From: an uncultured Lachnospiraceae bacterium
GTDB lineage: Bacteria > Bacillota > Clostridia > Lachnospirales > Lachnospiraceae
Length of the DNA stretch: 64,000 nt
Direction of reading: 5' to 3'
Assembly: GCA_947245585.1 (NCBI GenBank)
Contig: CAMXPV010000015.1
Location: forward strand, 1-64,000
The position numbers were made by a program, and so were the translations under genes. The first letter of the stretch is position 1; each line of letters begins with the position of its first letter. Positions 37,130 through 46,386 of the stretch are shown piece after piece. Below the pieces are notes generated by a model. The model worked only from the letters and a program-made list of their open reading frames with translations. It was not told the origin of the DNA and searched no databases.

Positions 37130-38251
37130 ATGGGAAAATCAAGCACAATTCAGGAACAACAGAAAACAAACGAGGCATTTCAGAAGTACATTGACGACAT
37201 GACCAAAAACATGGCCACAAGGCAGGAGGGGCTTGTCGGACAATTGGGGGAGATGGAAAACAAGCACTATGTCGGTTTTTCAGACAAGGCGCTGTTGGTA
37301 GAGGGAAGATACAGCCATCTCACAACCGTAAGCGAGTGGTCGTTAAAATCTGTTAACGCAATTATTGACGCCTGCTCTAAGGCGCTTTTCGGGGATAAAA
37401 AGAGTTCCCCGGAGGGAAGTACGATTGCGGAGACAGACGAAAAAACCAGCGAATCCATAAAGGCGATCAAGAGCCGCGAGGCATACATAGCCAGTGAAGC
37501 CTTTGAGGTGGTGCAGGCGATCATAGGAACCTTTAACAGTGCAACCACAACCAGCGTGGAACAGAAAATAGACGTAAAGCCCATTGCACCGGGAATGACC
37601 ATGTTTATCGGAGTGGAAAACAATTCCTTTTCTTCGCAAAGCTTTTTAAAGAATGAAAAGATTATACAGACCATTTTTGTCTTTAAAGTGTGCTATTCGA
37701 TTGCGGAGGGCAAGCAGCAGTCGGCGCTGAGTGATTTGCAGATGTATGAGGATCAGAAAGCAAGATTTCGCAAGATCATTGAAGATTTGGGCAAAAAGGA
37801 GATAGAACTGGAACTGGATGATCCGGATTATGACGAGAAGTTTAATAAACTGGAAAGCCGCGCAGAGTTGATGCTGAGACATCTGGATGTAATCACGCAG
37901 AAGATCAGGGAGCTTAACTCTCTGCAGCTCGAGCAGGATAAGGCTGACTGCAAACAGATCGTGGAGCGGATGCAGGTAAAACGTCTTGCGGTTGCCTGTG
38001 CAAGGAATGGTTATGAACAGACATCAACGGGATTTAACTGTACGCTTTCCAAAGATGCGATAGCAGATCGGATCAGGGCGTATACGCCGCGAACGGCACA
38101 TCTTGTCTATGTTAGTAAAACGGATTTTGTGGGAGGGCATTATGAAGCTGTTTTTGCATCGAATAATCCGATTGACCAAGATCAGGTAGATCAGTGGGTT
38201 GAAAGAGCGTTGACAGGACAAGGAAATTTTTACTTTGACATAAACGCATAG
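37130..38251 (+). CDS. Unrecognised 373-residue protein
   Basis: I do not recognise this family. It has no signal peptide. The N-terminal third is helical and polar; around residues 120-190 it is more hydrophobic (EAFEVVQAIIGTF, then GMTMFIGVENNSF and IIQTIFVFKVCYSIA); residues 200-290 are strongly charged and likely coiled coil (KARFRKIIEDLGKKEIELELDD onward). The C-terminal 80 residues look globular (RIRAYTPRTAHLVYVSKTDF). A helical bundle with a central hydrophobic segment can belong to pore-forming or membrane-associating proteins, but that is a guess. AGAAAGGAAACAGG precedes ATG 37130. It is monocistronic, with a palindrome before and a terminator after it. Confidence 0.75.
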   Translation: MGKSSTIQEQQKTNEAFQKYIDDMTKNMATRQEGLVGQLGEMENKHYVGFSDKALLVEGRYSHLTTVSEWSLKSVNAIIDACSKALFGDKKSSPEGSTIAETDEKTSESIKAIKSREAYIASEAFEVVQAIIGTFNSATTTSVEQKIDVKPIAPGMTMFIGVENNSFSSQSFLKNEKIIQTIFVFKVCYSIAEGKQQSALSDLQMYEDQKARFRKIIEDLGKKEIELELDDPDYDEKFNKLESRAELMLRHLDVITQKIRELNSLQLEQDKADCKQIVERMQVKRLAVACARNGYEQTSTGFNCTLSKDAIADRIRAYTPRTAHLVYVSKTDFVGGHYEAVFASNNPIDQDQVDQWVERALTGQGNFYFDINA

Positions 38252-38260
38252 GAATCACTG

Positions 38261-38302
38261 AAAAGTGCCCTTGGGCAGAAATTTTGCCTAAAGGCACTTT
38301 TT
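38261..38302. terminator. Bidirectional terminator between the unknown gene and cyclophilin
   Basis: AAAAGTGCC and GGCACTTTTT with the inner arms GGCA/TGCC form a long stem. It ends the two convergent genes. Confidence 0.8.
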
Positions 38303-38314
38303 CGGAGAAACTCG

Positions 38315-38839
38315 TTAGAGTTTCTCCGGCTCGGGATATTCCACCCCAAATGTCTCAACGGTAACGGTCTGCATGATCTGATCTTCCAACGGTCTGTCCT
38401 CATAATCAGTCGCCGTCTCGGCAATCTTATTTACATTTTCCAACCCTTCAATCACTTTTCCAAACGCCGCATAAGCGCCGTCCAAATGAGGGCTTGTCTT
38501 GTGCATGATAAAAAACTGGCTGCCCGCGGAATCAGGGTGCATGCTTCTCGCCATAGAGAGAACGCCCGCCGTATGTTTTAAGTCGTTGTCAAAACCGTTT
38601 TGCCGAAATTCCCCTTTGATCGAGTAGCCGGGGCCGCCCATGCCGGTGCCCTCCGGGTCACCGCCCTGAATCATAAAGCCCTTGATGACACGGTGAAAAA
38701 TAAGGCCGTCGTAAAAGCCTGCGTTGATCAGGCTGATAAAATTGTTGACGGAAACGGGCGCGATATCGGGATATAATTCCGCTTTGATCACGTCGCCATT
38801 TGCCATTGTAAAAGTTACAATCGGATTTTGTTCTGCCAT
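38315..38839 (-). CDS. Cyclophilin-type peptidyl-prolyl cis-trans isomerase
   Basis: 174 residues with the cyclophilin core: PVSVNNFISLINAGFYDGLIFHRVIKGFMIQGGDP, carrying the catalytic Arg, then LSMARSMHPDSAGSQFFI and AYAAFGKVIEGLENV. (The first segment is written in shortened form by its landmarks PVSVNNF, FHRV and GFMIQGGDP.) No signal peptide, so it is cytoplasmic. It speeds proline isomerisation in folding. AAAGGA lies before the ATG on the minus strand. Confidence 0.94.
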   Translation of the reverse strand: MAEQNPIVTFTMANGDVIKAELYPDIAPVSVNNFISLINAGFYDGLIFHRVIKGFMIQGGDPEGTGMGGPGYSIKGEFRQNGFDNDLKHTAGVLSMARSMHPDSAGSQFFIMHKTSPHLDGAYAAFGKVIEGLENVNKIAETATDYEDRPLEDQIMQTVTVETFGVEYPEPEKL

Positions 38840-38947
38840 ATAAAAATTCCTTTCCTAAATGCAAGATTAGTAGTAAACTAAAATTCTATTATACAAAATA
38901 CCACAGAAAATCGGACAAGTCAAAGGCTTGCCGGGGATGGCGGTTTT

Positions 38948-39673
38948 ATGCTGAAAAAAATACAGAATCCTTTGTGGGAACGTCCTTTATATATCACAGA
39001 TCAGACGGAAACTTATGCCGCTTTGCGAAAGCAGGACTGCTATGTGCTGCCTTGTCTTCAGGAAAACAATCGGGGAGAAACTTTTCCGGGCGCGCGCTAT
39101 GTTGTGGAGAAATGGGAGGAGGTCGATTTTTCATCCCTTGACAGAATCTATAGAAGACTGGCCGGTCTGCCGTGGGAGATACTGGAGACAGACCGTCTTT
39201 TGGTGCGGGAGACGACGGTGCAGGATGTGGATTCTTTTTATCAGATTTATGCAGAGCCTTCCATTACCGCGTATATGGAAGAGCTTTGCAAGGATAAAGA
39301 TGAGGAAACTGCCCGTATAGAAAGCTATATAGAGACAATCTATGCTTTTTACGGTTTTGGGATGTGGACGGTGTTAGAGAAACAAAGCAAAAAGGTAATC
39401 GGCAGGGCAGGGATTAGTTGGAGGGAAGGTTATGATCTGCCGGAATTAGGCTTTGTGATCGGTGTGCCGTGGCAGGGGAAAGGCTATGCCTATGAGGTGT
39501 GCAAAGCCATTTTGGACTATACGCGGGAAGAATTGGAAATGACGAAAGTGTTTTCGTTAGCGCGGCCGGGAAATGAGAAGTCGGTGAGACTGTGTGAAAA
39601 ACTGGGATTTGTACCCGGCGGGGAGACAGAACTTGACGGGATCAGGCATCTGATGTTTGTAAAAGAGCTGTGA
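38948..39673 (+). CDS. GNAT-family N-acetyltransferase with N-terminal extension
   Basis: 241 residues. The C-terminal 160 residues form a RimJ/RimL-like acetyltransferase: LETDRLLVRETTVQDVDSFY, ELGFVIGVPWQGKGYAYEVC (acetyl-CoA pyrophosphate loop QGKGYA) and NEKSVRLCEKLGFVPGG. The first 70 residues are an extra region (LWERPLYITDQTETYAALRK) often seen in clostridial relatives. Substrate unknown. It is separated from cyclophilin by a short divergent promoter region. Confidence 0.82.
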   Translation: MLKKIQNPLWERPLYITDQTETYAALRKQDCYVLPCLQENNRGETFPGARYVVEKWEEVDFSSLDRIYRRLAGLPWEILETDRLLVRETTVQDVDSFYQIYAEPSITAYMEELCKDKDEETARIESYIETIYAFYGFGMWTVLEKQSKKVIGRAGISWREGYDLPELGFVIGVPWQGKGYAYEVCKAILDYTREELEMTKVFSLARPGNEKSVRLCEKLGFVPGGETELDGIRHLMFVKEL

Positions 39674-39742
39674 CTTAGACATTGACGGAAACAGGAAAGA
39701 AGGGGTAAACTGTTTGGGACGCGTATGAGGAGGACACAGATT

Positions 39743-40678
39743 ATGAAAAAACCGAGGATAAAATTAGAAGTTCGGAATTCGTTTCTGCTGCTGCTCACGG
39801 CCCTTGTCTGGGGCGTGGCTTTTGTGGCGCAGAGGCAGGGAGGTGCGTCGGCGGGGCCTTATACTTTTAACTGTATCCGCTCTTTTCTGGGCGGGTTTGT
39901 GCTTTTGCCGGTGATCCCGTTTCTGGATAAGGTCACGGGAAATCAAAAGCGGCCGACAAAAGAGGATCGGCGCACATTATCAGTGGGCGGCGCGATTTGC
40001 GGGCTGATCCTGTTTGTGGCGAGCACGTTTCAGCAGATGGGCATGTATTACGGAACCACGGCGGGCAAGGCGGGGTTTCTGACGGCGTGTTATATTCTTC
40101 TGGTGCCGGTGCTTGGTATTTTTTTTGGGAAAAAATGCGGTTGGAATGTCTGGGTCAGTATTTTGGTGGCGGTCGTGGGGCTTTATTTTTTATGTCTGAA
40201 AGACAGCTTTTCCTTGCAGCTCTGTGACGGGTTGGTGCTTTTGTGCGCGGTCTGCTTTTCCGTACATATTATGGTGGTGGATCATTTTTCTCCGTTGGTG
40301 GATGGGGTGCGCATGGCCTGCATTCAGTTTTTTGTGTGCGGGGCGTGGGGAATGTTTCCGATGGTCGCCGTAGAGATACCACAGATGGGACCGACGGCAT
40401 GGTTACAGTCTCTGGGGAGCATCGACGTGTGGATTCCCATTTTGTATGCGGGCATTATGTCCTGCGGCGTTGGCTATACTTTGCAGATCGTGGGACAAAA
40501 CGGGATTAATCCTGCGATTGCTTCTTTGCTGATGAGTCTGGAGTCGGTTTTCTCGGTACTGGCCGGTATGTTACTTTTGCAGGAAACGATGAGCGGCAGG
40601 GAGATTTTGGGCTGTGTGTTAGTCTTTGCGGCGGTGATCTTTGCCCAGTTGAATTTCGGAAAACAGAAAAATAAATAG
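39743..40678 (+). CDS. EamA/DMT-family transporter
   Basis: About 311 residues from ATG 39743 (GAGGAGG upstream). Ten hydrophobic segments in two EamA repeats; TALVWGVAFVAQRQG in the first and the C-terminal ESVFSVLAGMLLLQETMSGREILGC are typical. It exports or imports small metabolites such as amino acids across the inner membrane; the substrate is not predictable. Confidence 0.85.
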   Translation: MKKPRIKLEVRNSFLLLLTALVWGVAFVAQRQGGASAGPYTFNCIRSFLGGFVLLPVIPFLDKVTGNQKRPTKEDRRTLSVGGAICGLILFVASTFQQMGMYYGTTAGKAGFLTACYILLVPVLGIFFGKKCGWNVWVSILVAVVGLYFLCLKDSFSLQLCDGLVLLCAVCFSVHIMVVDHFSPLVDGVRMACIQFFVCGAWGMFPMVAVEIPQMGPTAWLQSLGSIDVWIPILYAGIMSCGVGYTLQIVGQNGINPAIASLLMSLESVFSVLAGMLLLQETMSGREILGCVLVFAAVIFAQLNFGKQKNK

Positions 40679-40722
40679 ATTGTATTAAATTGTATACAAT
40701 AATACATTCATACAAAAAACGC

Positions 40723-40807
40723 TTGACATGGTCAGATGGCGGTGCTACAATGCAAAGCATAAAAGCAAAGGCGCTTTGAGGAAACTCAAGGCGCCTTCTT
40801 TTTATGC
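40723..40807 (+). promoter_or_regulatory. Promoter and leader hairpin/terminator of the amt gene
   Basis: TTGACA (40723-40728) and TACAAT (40746-40751) are 17 bases apart, a near-consensus sigma-A promoter. The leader then folds: AAGGCGCTTTGAG-GAAA-CTCAAGGCGCCTT (40768-40797, one wobble) followed by CTTTTT is an intrinsic terminator before the ribosome site. Flanking GCATAAAAG and CTTTTTATGC can extend the hairpin and draw the T-run into the stem. Read-through control by nitrogen status is plausible but unproven. Confidence 0.6.
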
Positions 40808-40823
40808 GAGAGGAGGAAGTGTT

Positions 40824-42590
40824 ATGGAAGAATTGATGGAGGTTGTAAACGGTCAGATATTCGGCGTTTGGTTTCTGATCGGCGCGGCATTGGTTTTCTG
40901 GATGCAGGCGGGTTTTGCGATGGTGGAGACGGGCTTTACCAGAGCGAAGAATGCGGGAAACATCATCATGAAGAATCTGATGGATTTCTGTATCGGCACG
41001 GTGATGTTTATCGTGATTGGTTTTGGGCTTTTGTTGGGAGAGGACCTTATGGGGCTGATCGGCAAACCCGGGTTCGACATTTTCACAACTTATGAGAGCT
41101 TTGACTGGTCTAACTTCGTGTTTAATCTGGTGTTCTGCGCGACCACCGCGACGATCGTTTCCGGCGCGATGGCGGAACGGACGAAGTTCTTAAGTTACTG
41201 TGTGTATTCTGGTGTGATCTCAGCGCTGATCTATCCCATTGAGGCACACTGGATCTGGGGCGGCGGTTGGCTGTCACAGATTGGTTTTCACGATTTTGCG
41301 GGTTCCTGTGCAATCCATATGGTAGGCGGTATTTCCGCTCTGGTGGGCGCGAAGATATTGGGGCCCCGTATCGGTAAATTTAATACGGATAAGGACGGAA
41401 AGGTGACGAAGGTAAATGCCTTTCCGGGGCACAGCATTCCGCTTGGCGCGCTTGGTGTGTTCATTCTCTGGCTTGGTTGGTATGGATTTAACGGCGCGGC
41501 GGCCACAAGTGTGGAGCAGCTAGGCTCCATCTTTGTGACCACGACGATTGCCCCTGCGGTGGCAACGGTGGTTTGTATGATATTTACATGGATCAAATTC
41601 GGAAAGCCGGATGTTTCCATGTGCCTGAATGCTTCTCTGGCAGGGCTTGTAGCAATCACCGCTCCCTGCGACGTGACAGACGCTTTTGGCGCTATTGTGA
41701 TCGGCGCAGTGGCAGGCCTTTTGGTAGTGTTTGGTGTATGGCTTCTGGATTACAAGCTGCGGATCGACGATCCGGTGGGAGCCGTGGCGGTACATATGAT
41801 GAATGGTATCTGGGGAACTATTTCCGTTGGCTTTTTTGCAACAAATACCGCGCCGGGCTATTCGATTGCGGATGCTTCCGGGACAGAGCTTACCGGGTTG
41901 CTTTATGGCGGCGGCTTTAAGCTTTTGGGTTTGCAGCTGATTGGATTTGCCTCGGTGGCGGCGTGGACGTTTGTGACAATCACGATTGTGTTTTTGGTAA
42001 TCAAGGCCACGATCGGGCTGCGGGCTTCTCAGGAGGAGGAAATCGTAGGTCTGGACGCTACGGAACACGGTTTGGCTTCCGCTTACTCCGGTTTCAGTAT
42101 TATGGATGTATCGGGCGCTATGGTCATGGATGTGAATGAGAATACAAGCCTTGGTGTGGAGGACTATGAGACCGCTTCGCAGATACAGAAAGACGCGGCA
42201 GTGAAGGTGGCGCAGGTGCCGATGGCTTCCGCTACGGGCATGTATAAGGTGGCAATCATTGCGAAACTGTCAAGATACGACAAGCTGCGCAAGGCGATGA
42301 ACGATCTGGGCGTGACGGGCATGACGGTGACACAGGTCATGGGCTGCGGCGTTCAGAAGGGTGCGGGTGAAAAATACCGCGGCGTAGAGATGGATGCAAC
42401 CCTTCTGCCGAAGGTAAAGGTGGAAGTAGTGGTAAGCAAGATCCCTGTGGAAGCAGTGGTGGAAGCTGCCAAGAAAACCCTCTATACCGGTCATATTGGA
42501 GATGGCAAGATCTTTGTCTACAATGTAGATAAGGTGGTTAAGGTTCGCACGGGCGAAGAGGATTTTGACGCCCTGCAGGATGTGGAGTAA
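40824..42590 (+). CDS. amt: Ammonium transporter Amt fused to a PII signalling domain
   Basis: 588 residues from ATG 40824 (GAGGAGG upstream). The first 430 residues are an 11-helix Amt channel: [39 protein letters not shown] and [16 protein letters not shown], with the pore histidines. The C-terminal 110 residues are a PII (GlnB/GlnK) domain: [44 protein letters not shown]. The T-loop reads YRGVEMDA, so the tyrosine uridylylated in enterobacterial PII (Tyr51) appears replaced by Met. The channel carries ammonium; the fused PII probably gates it in response to ATP, ADP and 2-oxoglutarate. Confidence 0.93.
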   Translation: MEELMEVVNGQIFGVWFLIGAALVFWMQAGFAMVETGFTRAKNAGNIIMKNLMDFCIGTVMFIVIGFGLLLGEDLMGLIGKPGFDIFTTYESFDWSNFVFNLVFCATTATIVSGAMAERTKFLSYCVYSGVISALIYPIEAHWIWGGGWLSQIGFHDFAGSCAIHMVGGISALVGAKILGPRIGKFNTDKDGKVTKVNAFPGHSIPLGALGVFILWLGWYGFNGAAATSVEQLGSIFVTTTIAPAVATVVCMIFTWIKFGKPDVSMCLNASLAGLVAITAPCDVTDAFGAIVIGAVAGLLVVFGVWLLDYKLRIDDPVGAVAVHMMNGIWGTISVGFFATNTAPGYSIADASGTELTGLLYGGGFKLLGLQLIGFASVAAWTFVTITIVFLVIKATIGLRASQEEEIVGLDATEHGLASAYSGFSIMDVSGAMVMDVNENTSLGVEDYETASQIQKDAAVKVAQVPMASATGMYKVAIIAKLSRYDKLRKAMNDLGVTGMTVTQVMGCGVQKGAGEKYRGVEMDATLLPKVKVEVVVSKIPVEAVVEAAKKTLYTGHIGDGKIFVYNVDKVVKVRTGEEDFDALQDVE

Positions 42591-42625
42591 GCTTACATCT
42601 ATATCCCTTAGTTTGTATATATGGT

Positions 42626-42668
42626 CAGAACGAATCCCCGGCGCTCCACCGTCTGGGGATTCGTTCTG
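42626..42668 (+). terminator. Intrinsic terminator after amt
   Basis: CAGAACGAATCCCC and GGGGATTCGTTCTG form a perfect 14-bp stem with a 15-base loop. Only a short T-stretch follows, but the stem is very stable. Confidence 0.7.
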
Positions 42669-42793
42669 TTGTGGAATAAAACAGTGCCCGGGCACGGGAA
42701 AGTAAAATGGGCTGTGCGACAATTCAAGTTGCGGAATAACGGAATTTAGTGTAAAATAGAAACTGTCGGTGCGAAAGGAAAGGGAATGTCACT

Positions 42794-43732
42794 ATGAATA
42801 CCGGAACAAAAAAGAAAAAACAGATACAGTTCCGCTATTATGAGATCCCACAGGGGGAGCCCTGTCTGGCGCTGCTTGGGGAGGCATGGGTGCGTCGGTA
42901 TGGAGATGGTGTGGATTGTCTGCATTTCCATAATTATATGGAGATCGGGTTCTGCTATGACGGCAGAGGCGCGATGGTGTTGGATGACGACGAAGTCCCA
43001 TATCAGGGAAATATGTTTACGATTATACCGAAGAACTATCCGCATAATACGGACAGCGAAAATTTTTCCTACAGCAAATGGGAGTATTTGTTTGTCGATG
43101 TGGAGGAGCTTCTTCAGGACGCTTACCGGGACAACAAAATGTTTGCGGACGAATTGGCAATTCTCATCAATAACCGGGCATGGGCAGTGGAGGTATCCAA
43201 GTATCCTGAAGCGGGCGGACTGATTTGCAGTATTATGGAAGAAATGCGTTATAAGAAGGAACTGTATACGGAGAGTGTCAGAGGGATGCTCCTGTCGCTT
43301 TTGATTAATATTGCAAGGATGAACCAGAAGCCGGCCGGCAGAGTCAAAAAGCAGAGCATGGGAGTTTCCCAGATGACAGTGGCGCTGCATTATATTGGCA
43401 AACACTATGCGGAAGACTTGACAATCGGGGATCTGGCGGCGGTCAGCCATATGTCCGAGACGAATTTCCGCCGTGTCTTCCAGAAAACGATGAATATGAC
43501 GCCCTCCGACTACCTGAATCTGGTGCGGGTGCAGGGAGCCTGTGAATATATGAAGAAGAGTACCGACAGTATGGAAATGGTGGCCGAAAAAAGCGGTTTT
43601 CAGTCGGTCTCCACCTTTAACCGCAATTTTAAGAAGGTGTTGGGAATCACGCCGTATCAGTGGAAAATTCATCCGGAGAACTACGAGGCAAAGCTGCTCA
43701 ACTATAATATTTCTGCATATAAAGGGTGGTAA
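42794..43732 (+). CDS. AraC-family regulator upstream of the sugar ABC operon
   Basis: 312 residues. The N-terminal cupin sensor contains CLHFHNYMEIGFCYDGRGAM. The C-terminal double helix-turn-helix has LTIGDLAAVSHMSETNFRRVF and the signature VAEKSGFQSVSTFNRNFKKVLGITP, here given in parts. AAAGGAAAGGG precedes the ATG. It directly precedes a solute-binding protein, two permeases and a GH2 enzyme, so it most likely activates that operon in response to the imported galactoside. Confidence 0.88.
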   Translation: MNTGTKKKKQIQFRYYEIPQGEPCLALLGEAWVRRYGDGVDCLHFHNYMEIGFCYDGRGAMVLDDDEVPYQGNMFTIIPKNYPHNTDSENFSYSKWEYLFVDVEELLQDAYRDNKMFADELAILINNRAWAVEVSKYPEAGGLICSIMEEMRYKKELYTESVRGMLLSLLINIARMNQKPAGRVKKQSMGVSQMTVALHYIGKHYAEDLTIGDLAAVSHMSETNFRRVFQKTMNMTPSDYLNLVRVQGACEYMKKSTDSMEMVAEKSGFQSVSTFNRNFKKVLGITPYQWKIHPENYEAKLLNYNISAYKGW

Positions 43733-43786
43733 TTAATGCTTATTTTGCTGATAAGGTGGAAAAAGAAAATACCGTAAATTCGCACA

Positions 43787-43800
43787 CTTAAACGTTTAAG
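43787..43800. promoter_or_regulatory. Perfect 14-bp palindrome before the ABC operon
   Basis: CTTAAACGTTTAAG is fully self-complementary with a central CG, the layout of LacI/CcpA-type operators, though it does not match the catabolite-responsive consensus exactly. TATAAT at 43870-43875 lies 70 bases downstream. Further on, AAAAGCC and GGCTTTT (43898-43931) can form a leader hairpin. The remaining bases of 43733-43999 show nothing else. Confidence 0.5.
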
Positions 43801-43999
43801 ACGAAATTTGATGGTCGAATTTGCACATTTTTTGATTTTTGCTAACAACACACTAGAGATATATTGAGTTATAATTCATATGTAATCAGCCAAAAAAGCC
43901 GCATAGTTATACAAAATGACGAAAGGCTTTTGGGCGTTGAGCACATAGAAACAAAATCGTGCGCAAAGTGCACAAAAAACAAAATGGGAGGAAGTAAAT

Positions 44000-45391
44000 A
44001 TGAAAAGAAAGATTTTGGCAGCTTTATTGGCATCTACCATGGTTCTTTCCCTGGTAGGATGCGGCGGCGGTTCTTCTGAGACACCTGCAGCTCCTGCAGC
44101 AGACGGCGGCGCAGCGACAGAGGAAGCAGCTCCTGCGGCGGACAGCGGCGCAGCAACAGAAGAGGCGGCTCCCGCGGCAGACGCGGCAGCAGGCGGAGAA
44201 GAGACCCTGACTGTATGGTGTTGGGATCCCGCGTTCAACTTAAACGCAATGTACGAAGCAGAGAAGGTTTATCAGAAAGATCATCCGAATTTCAAGTTGG
44301 ATGTAATTGAGACTCCCTGGGATGATATTCAGACTAAGCTGAGCACAGCGGCAGTTTCCGGAGATCTGAGCACATTGCCTGACATTTTCTTAATGCAGGA
44401 TAATGCGTTCCAGAAAAACGTAATCGCTTTTCCGGATGTATGCATGGATCTGACAAACAGCGGAATCGACTATTCCCAGTTTGCGGCAGGTAAGACAGCT
44501 TATTCCGTAATCGACGGCAAGAACTACGGCGTACCTTTCGATAACGGCGCAGTGGTAGCATGCTATCGTACAGACGTTCTGGAGCAGGCAGGTTTGACGA
44601 TCGACGATTTCACAGACATCACTTTTGACCAGTATATTGAGAACGGTAAGAAGGTTCTGGACGCAACAGGCAAGCCCCTCATCTCCATGCAGGCAGGTGA
44701 GTGTGACCTGATTATGATGATGTTACAGTCCGCAGGCGCTTCCCTCTTTAACGAGGACGGCACGGCGAACATCGTAGGTAACGATACTTTAAGGATTGTT
44801 ATGGAGACCTACAAGTCCCTGAAAGATGCAGGCGTACTCACTGAGGTGAACAGTTGGGATGAGTATGTAGGTGATTTCGTAAGCGGCAACGTAGCAGGTA
44901 CGATCAACGGATGTTGGATCATGGCTTCTATCCAGACTGCAGAGGATCAGAAGGGTAACTGGGCGATCACCAATATGCCTAGTCTGGTAGGCGCAAACGG
45001 CGCAACCAACTACTCCAACAACGGCGGTTCTTCCTGGGCAGTAACCACGAAGTGCGCGAATCCGGATCTGGCATGCGACTTCCTTGCAAAGACTTTTGCA
45101 GGCAGCACAGAGCTGTATGACAATATCCTTCCCAGTGGCGCTCTTGCAACTTGGGCACCCGCAGGTGATTCCGATGCGTACGGCGCACCCAACGATTTCT
45201 TCGGCGGCGACGCAGTATCCGCTAAGATTGTAGATTTTGCAACCAAGGTTCCCAGCAACATCACAGGCGCTTACTACTATGAGGCTCGTAACGCGGTTGC
45301 AACCGCTATCACGAACTACATCAACGGCGCAGACCTTGACTCCGAGCTCCAGACCGCAGAGCAGACTGTGAACTCCTATATGCAGCAGTAA
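44000..45391 (+). CDS. Sugar ABC transporter solute-binding lipoprotein
   Basis: 463 residues. Signal peptide with lipobox L-V-G-C, lipid-anchored at Cys21. Residues 25-70 form a low-complexity Ala/Pro/Glu linker with repeats like APAADxGAATEEA. The mature part is a CUT1-type binding protein (LTVWCWDPAFNLNAMYEAEK, PDIFLMQDNAFQKN, GKNYGVPFDNGAVVACYRTD). It captures an oligosaccharide outside the cell for the two permeases downstream. GGGAGGAAGT precedes ATG 44000. A terminator just after it probably gives this gene more transcript than the permeases. Confidence 0.92.
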   Translation: MKRKILAALLASTMVLSLVGCGGGSSETPAAPAADGGAATEEAAPAADSGAATEEAAPAADAAAGGEETLTVWCWDPAFNLNAMYEAEKVYQKDHPNFKLDVIETPWDDIQTKLSTAAVSGDLSTLPDIFLMQDNAFQKNVIAFPDVCMDLTNSGIDYSQFAAGKTAYSVIDGKNYGVPFDNGAVVACYRTDVLEQAGLTIDDFTDITFDQYIENGKKVLDATGKPLISMQAGECDLIMMMLQSAGASLFNEDGTANIVGNDTLRIVMETYKSLKDAGVLTEVNSWDEYVGDFVSGNVAGTINGCWIMASIQTAEDQKGNWAITNMPSLVGANGATNYSNNGGSSWAVTTKCANPDLACDFLAKTFAGSTELYDNILPSGALATWAPAGDSDAYGAPNDFFGGDAVSAKIVDFATKVPSNITGAYYYEARNAVATAITNYINGADLDSELQTAEQTVNSYMQQ

Positions 45392-45431
45392 TGGGTCATG
45401 CAGATTATAAATTATAAGTAACAAGTAACAC

Positions 45432-45466
45432 AGGGGAATAGTTTCTACAAGCTGTTCCCCTTTTTT
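45432..45466 (+). terminator. Intercistronic terminator between binding protein and permeases
   Basis: AGGGGAATAG and CTGTTCCCCT pair with one wobble or mismatch and are followed by TTTTTT. Such partial terminators after a binding-protein gene are common and set the ratio of binding protein to permease. Confidence 0.75.
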
Positions 45467-45495
45467 ACTCCAACGATAGAGAAGGAGGGGTTTTT

Positions 45496-46386
45496 TTGAG
45501 CAAGCCAAAAAAAATGACGCTTAGTAAAAAACAGAATTTAATGGGGTGGTTTTTTCTTTTGCCCGGCGCACTCCTGATATTTATCATGAGCTTTCTGCCG
45601 ATGTTCAGAGCCTTGCTTTTATCGTTCAAGTCGGGCGTTGGCGCAAATATGAAATGGTGCGGTATTTCCAATTATATTCGTATGTTTCAGGACACGGTAT
45701 TTGTCCAATCTATTAAAAATACATTTTTATATTTGTTAATTCAGGTGCCGATCATGTTGGTTTTTGCATTGATCTTGGCGTCTATCCTGAACAATAAGGA
45801 TTTGAAATTTAAAGGACTTTTTCGGACGATGATCTTTTTGCCCTGTGCGACTTCGCTGGTGGCATATGCAATTATCTTCCGGTCCCTTTTTGCTAATAAC
45901 GGTCTTGTCAATTTGCTTTTTGTCAAGTTGGGGATTTTAGACCAGCCCTACGCATTTCTGACAAATACGACGAGTGCGCGTATCGTTATCGTCATTGCGC
46001 TGTTGTGGCGGTGGACGGGATATAATATGGTATTCTATCTTTCCGGCTTACAGAACATTGAGTATTCCGTATATGAGGCGGCTAAGATTGACGGCGCGTC
46101 GGCGGTACAGTCCTTTTTCAAAATCACGGTGCCGTTGTTAAAGCCCACGATCCTGCTGACGGCGATCATGTCCACCAACGGAACATTACAGCTGTTCGAC
46201 GAGTCTGTCAACCTGACAAAAGGCGGCCCGGCGAATACATCGATCACAATGTCGCATTACATATATGATATGTCCTTTAAGTATGTGCCCAACTTCGGGT
46301 ACTCGGCGGCAATGTCCTTCTTAATTTTGATTTTGGTTGCCATTCTGGCATTCCTGCAGATGAAAGTAGGTGATAAGCGTGACTAG
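45496..46386 (+). CDS. Sugar ABC transporter permease (MalF-like)
   Basis: 296 residues, six membrane segments. The inner-membrane permease loop EAA motif is YEAAKIDGASAVQSFFKITVP. TTG 45496 is the start, with GGAGGGG upstream. It forms the channel with the following permease. No ATPase gene is in the cluster, so a shared MsmX-type ATPase encoded elsewhere is expected. Confidence 0.9.
   Translation: MSKPKKMTLSKKQNLMGWFFLLPGALLIFIMSFLPMFRALLLSFKSGVGANMKWCGISNYIRMFQDTVFVQSIKNTFLYLLIQVPIMLVFALILASILNNKDLKFKGLFRTMIFLPCATSLVAYAIIFRSLFANNGLVNLLFVKLGILDQPYAFLTNTTSARIVIVIALLWRWTGYNMVFYLSGLQNIEYSVYEAAKIDGASAVQSFFKITVPLLKPTILLTAIMSTNGTLQLFDESVNLTKGGPANTSITMSHYIYDMSFKYVPNFGYSAAMSFLILILVAILAFLQMKVGDKRD

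Noticed and set aside
40757-40807. ANTAR-type antitermination target in the amt leader
   Set aside because: Those RNAs have two hairpins with six-base loops; here there is one stem with a GAAA loop.
44090-44210. Direct repeats near the start of the binding-protein gene
   Set aside because: They encode the Ala/Pro/Glu linker after the lipobox and stay in frame, so they are not a separate element.
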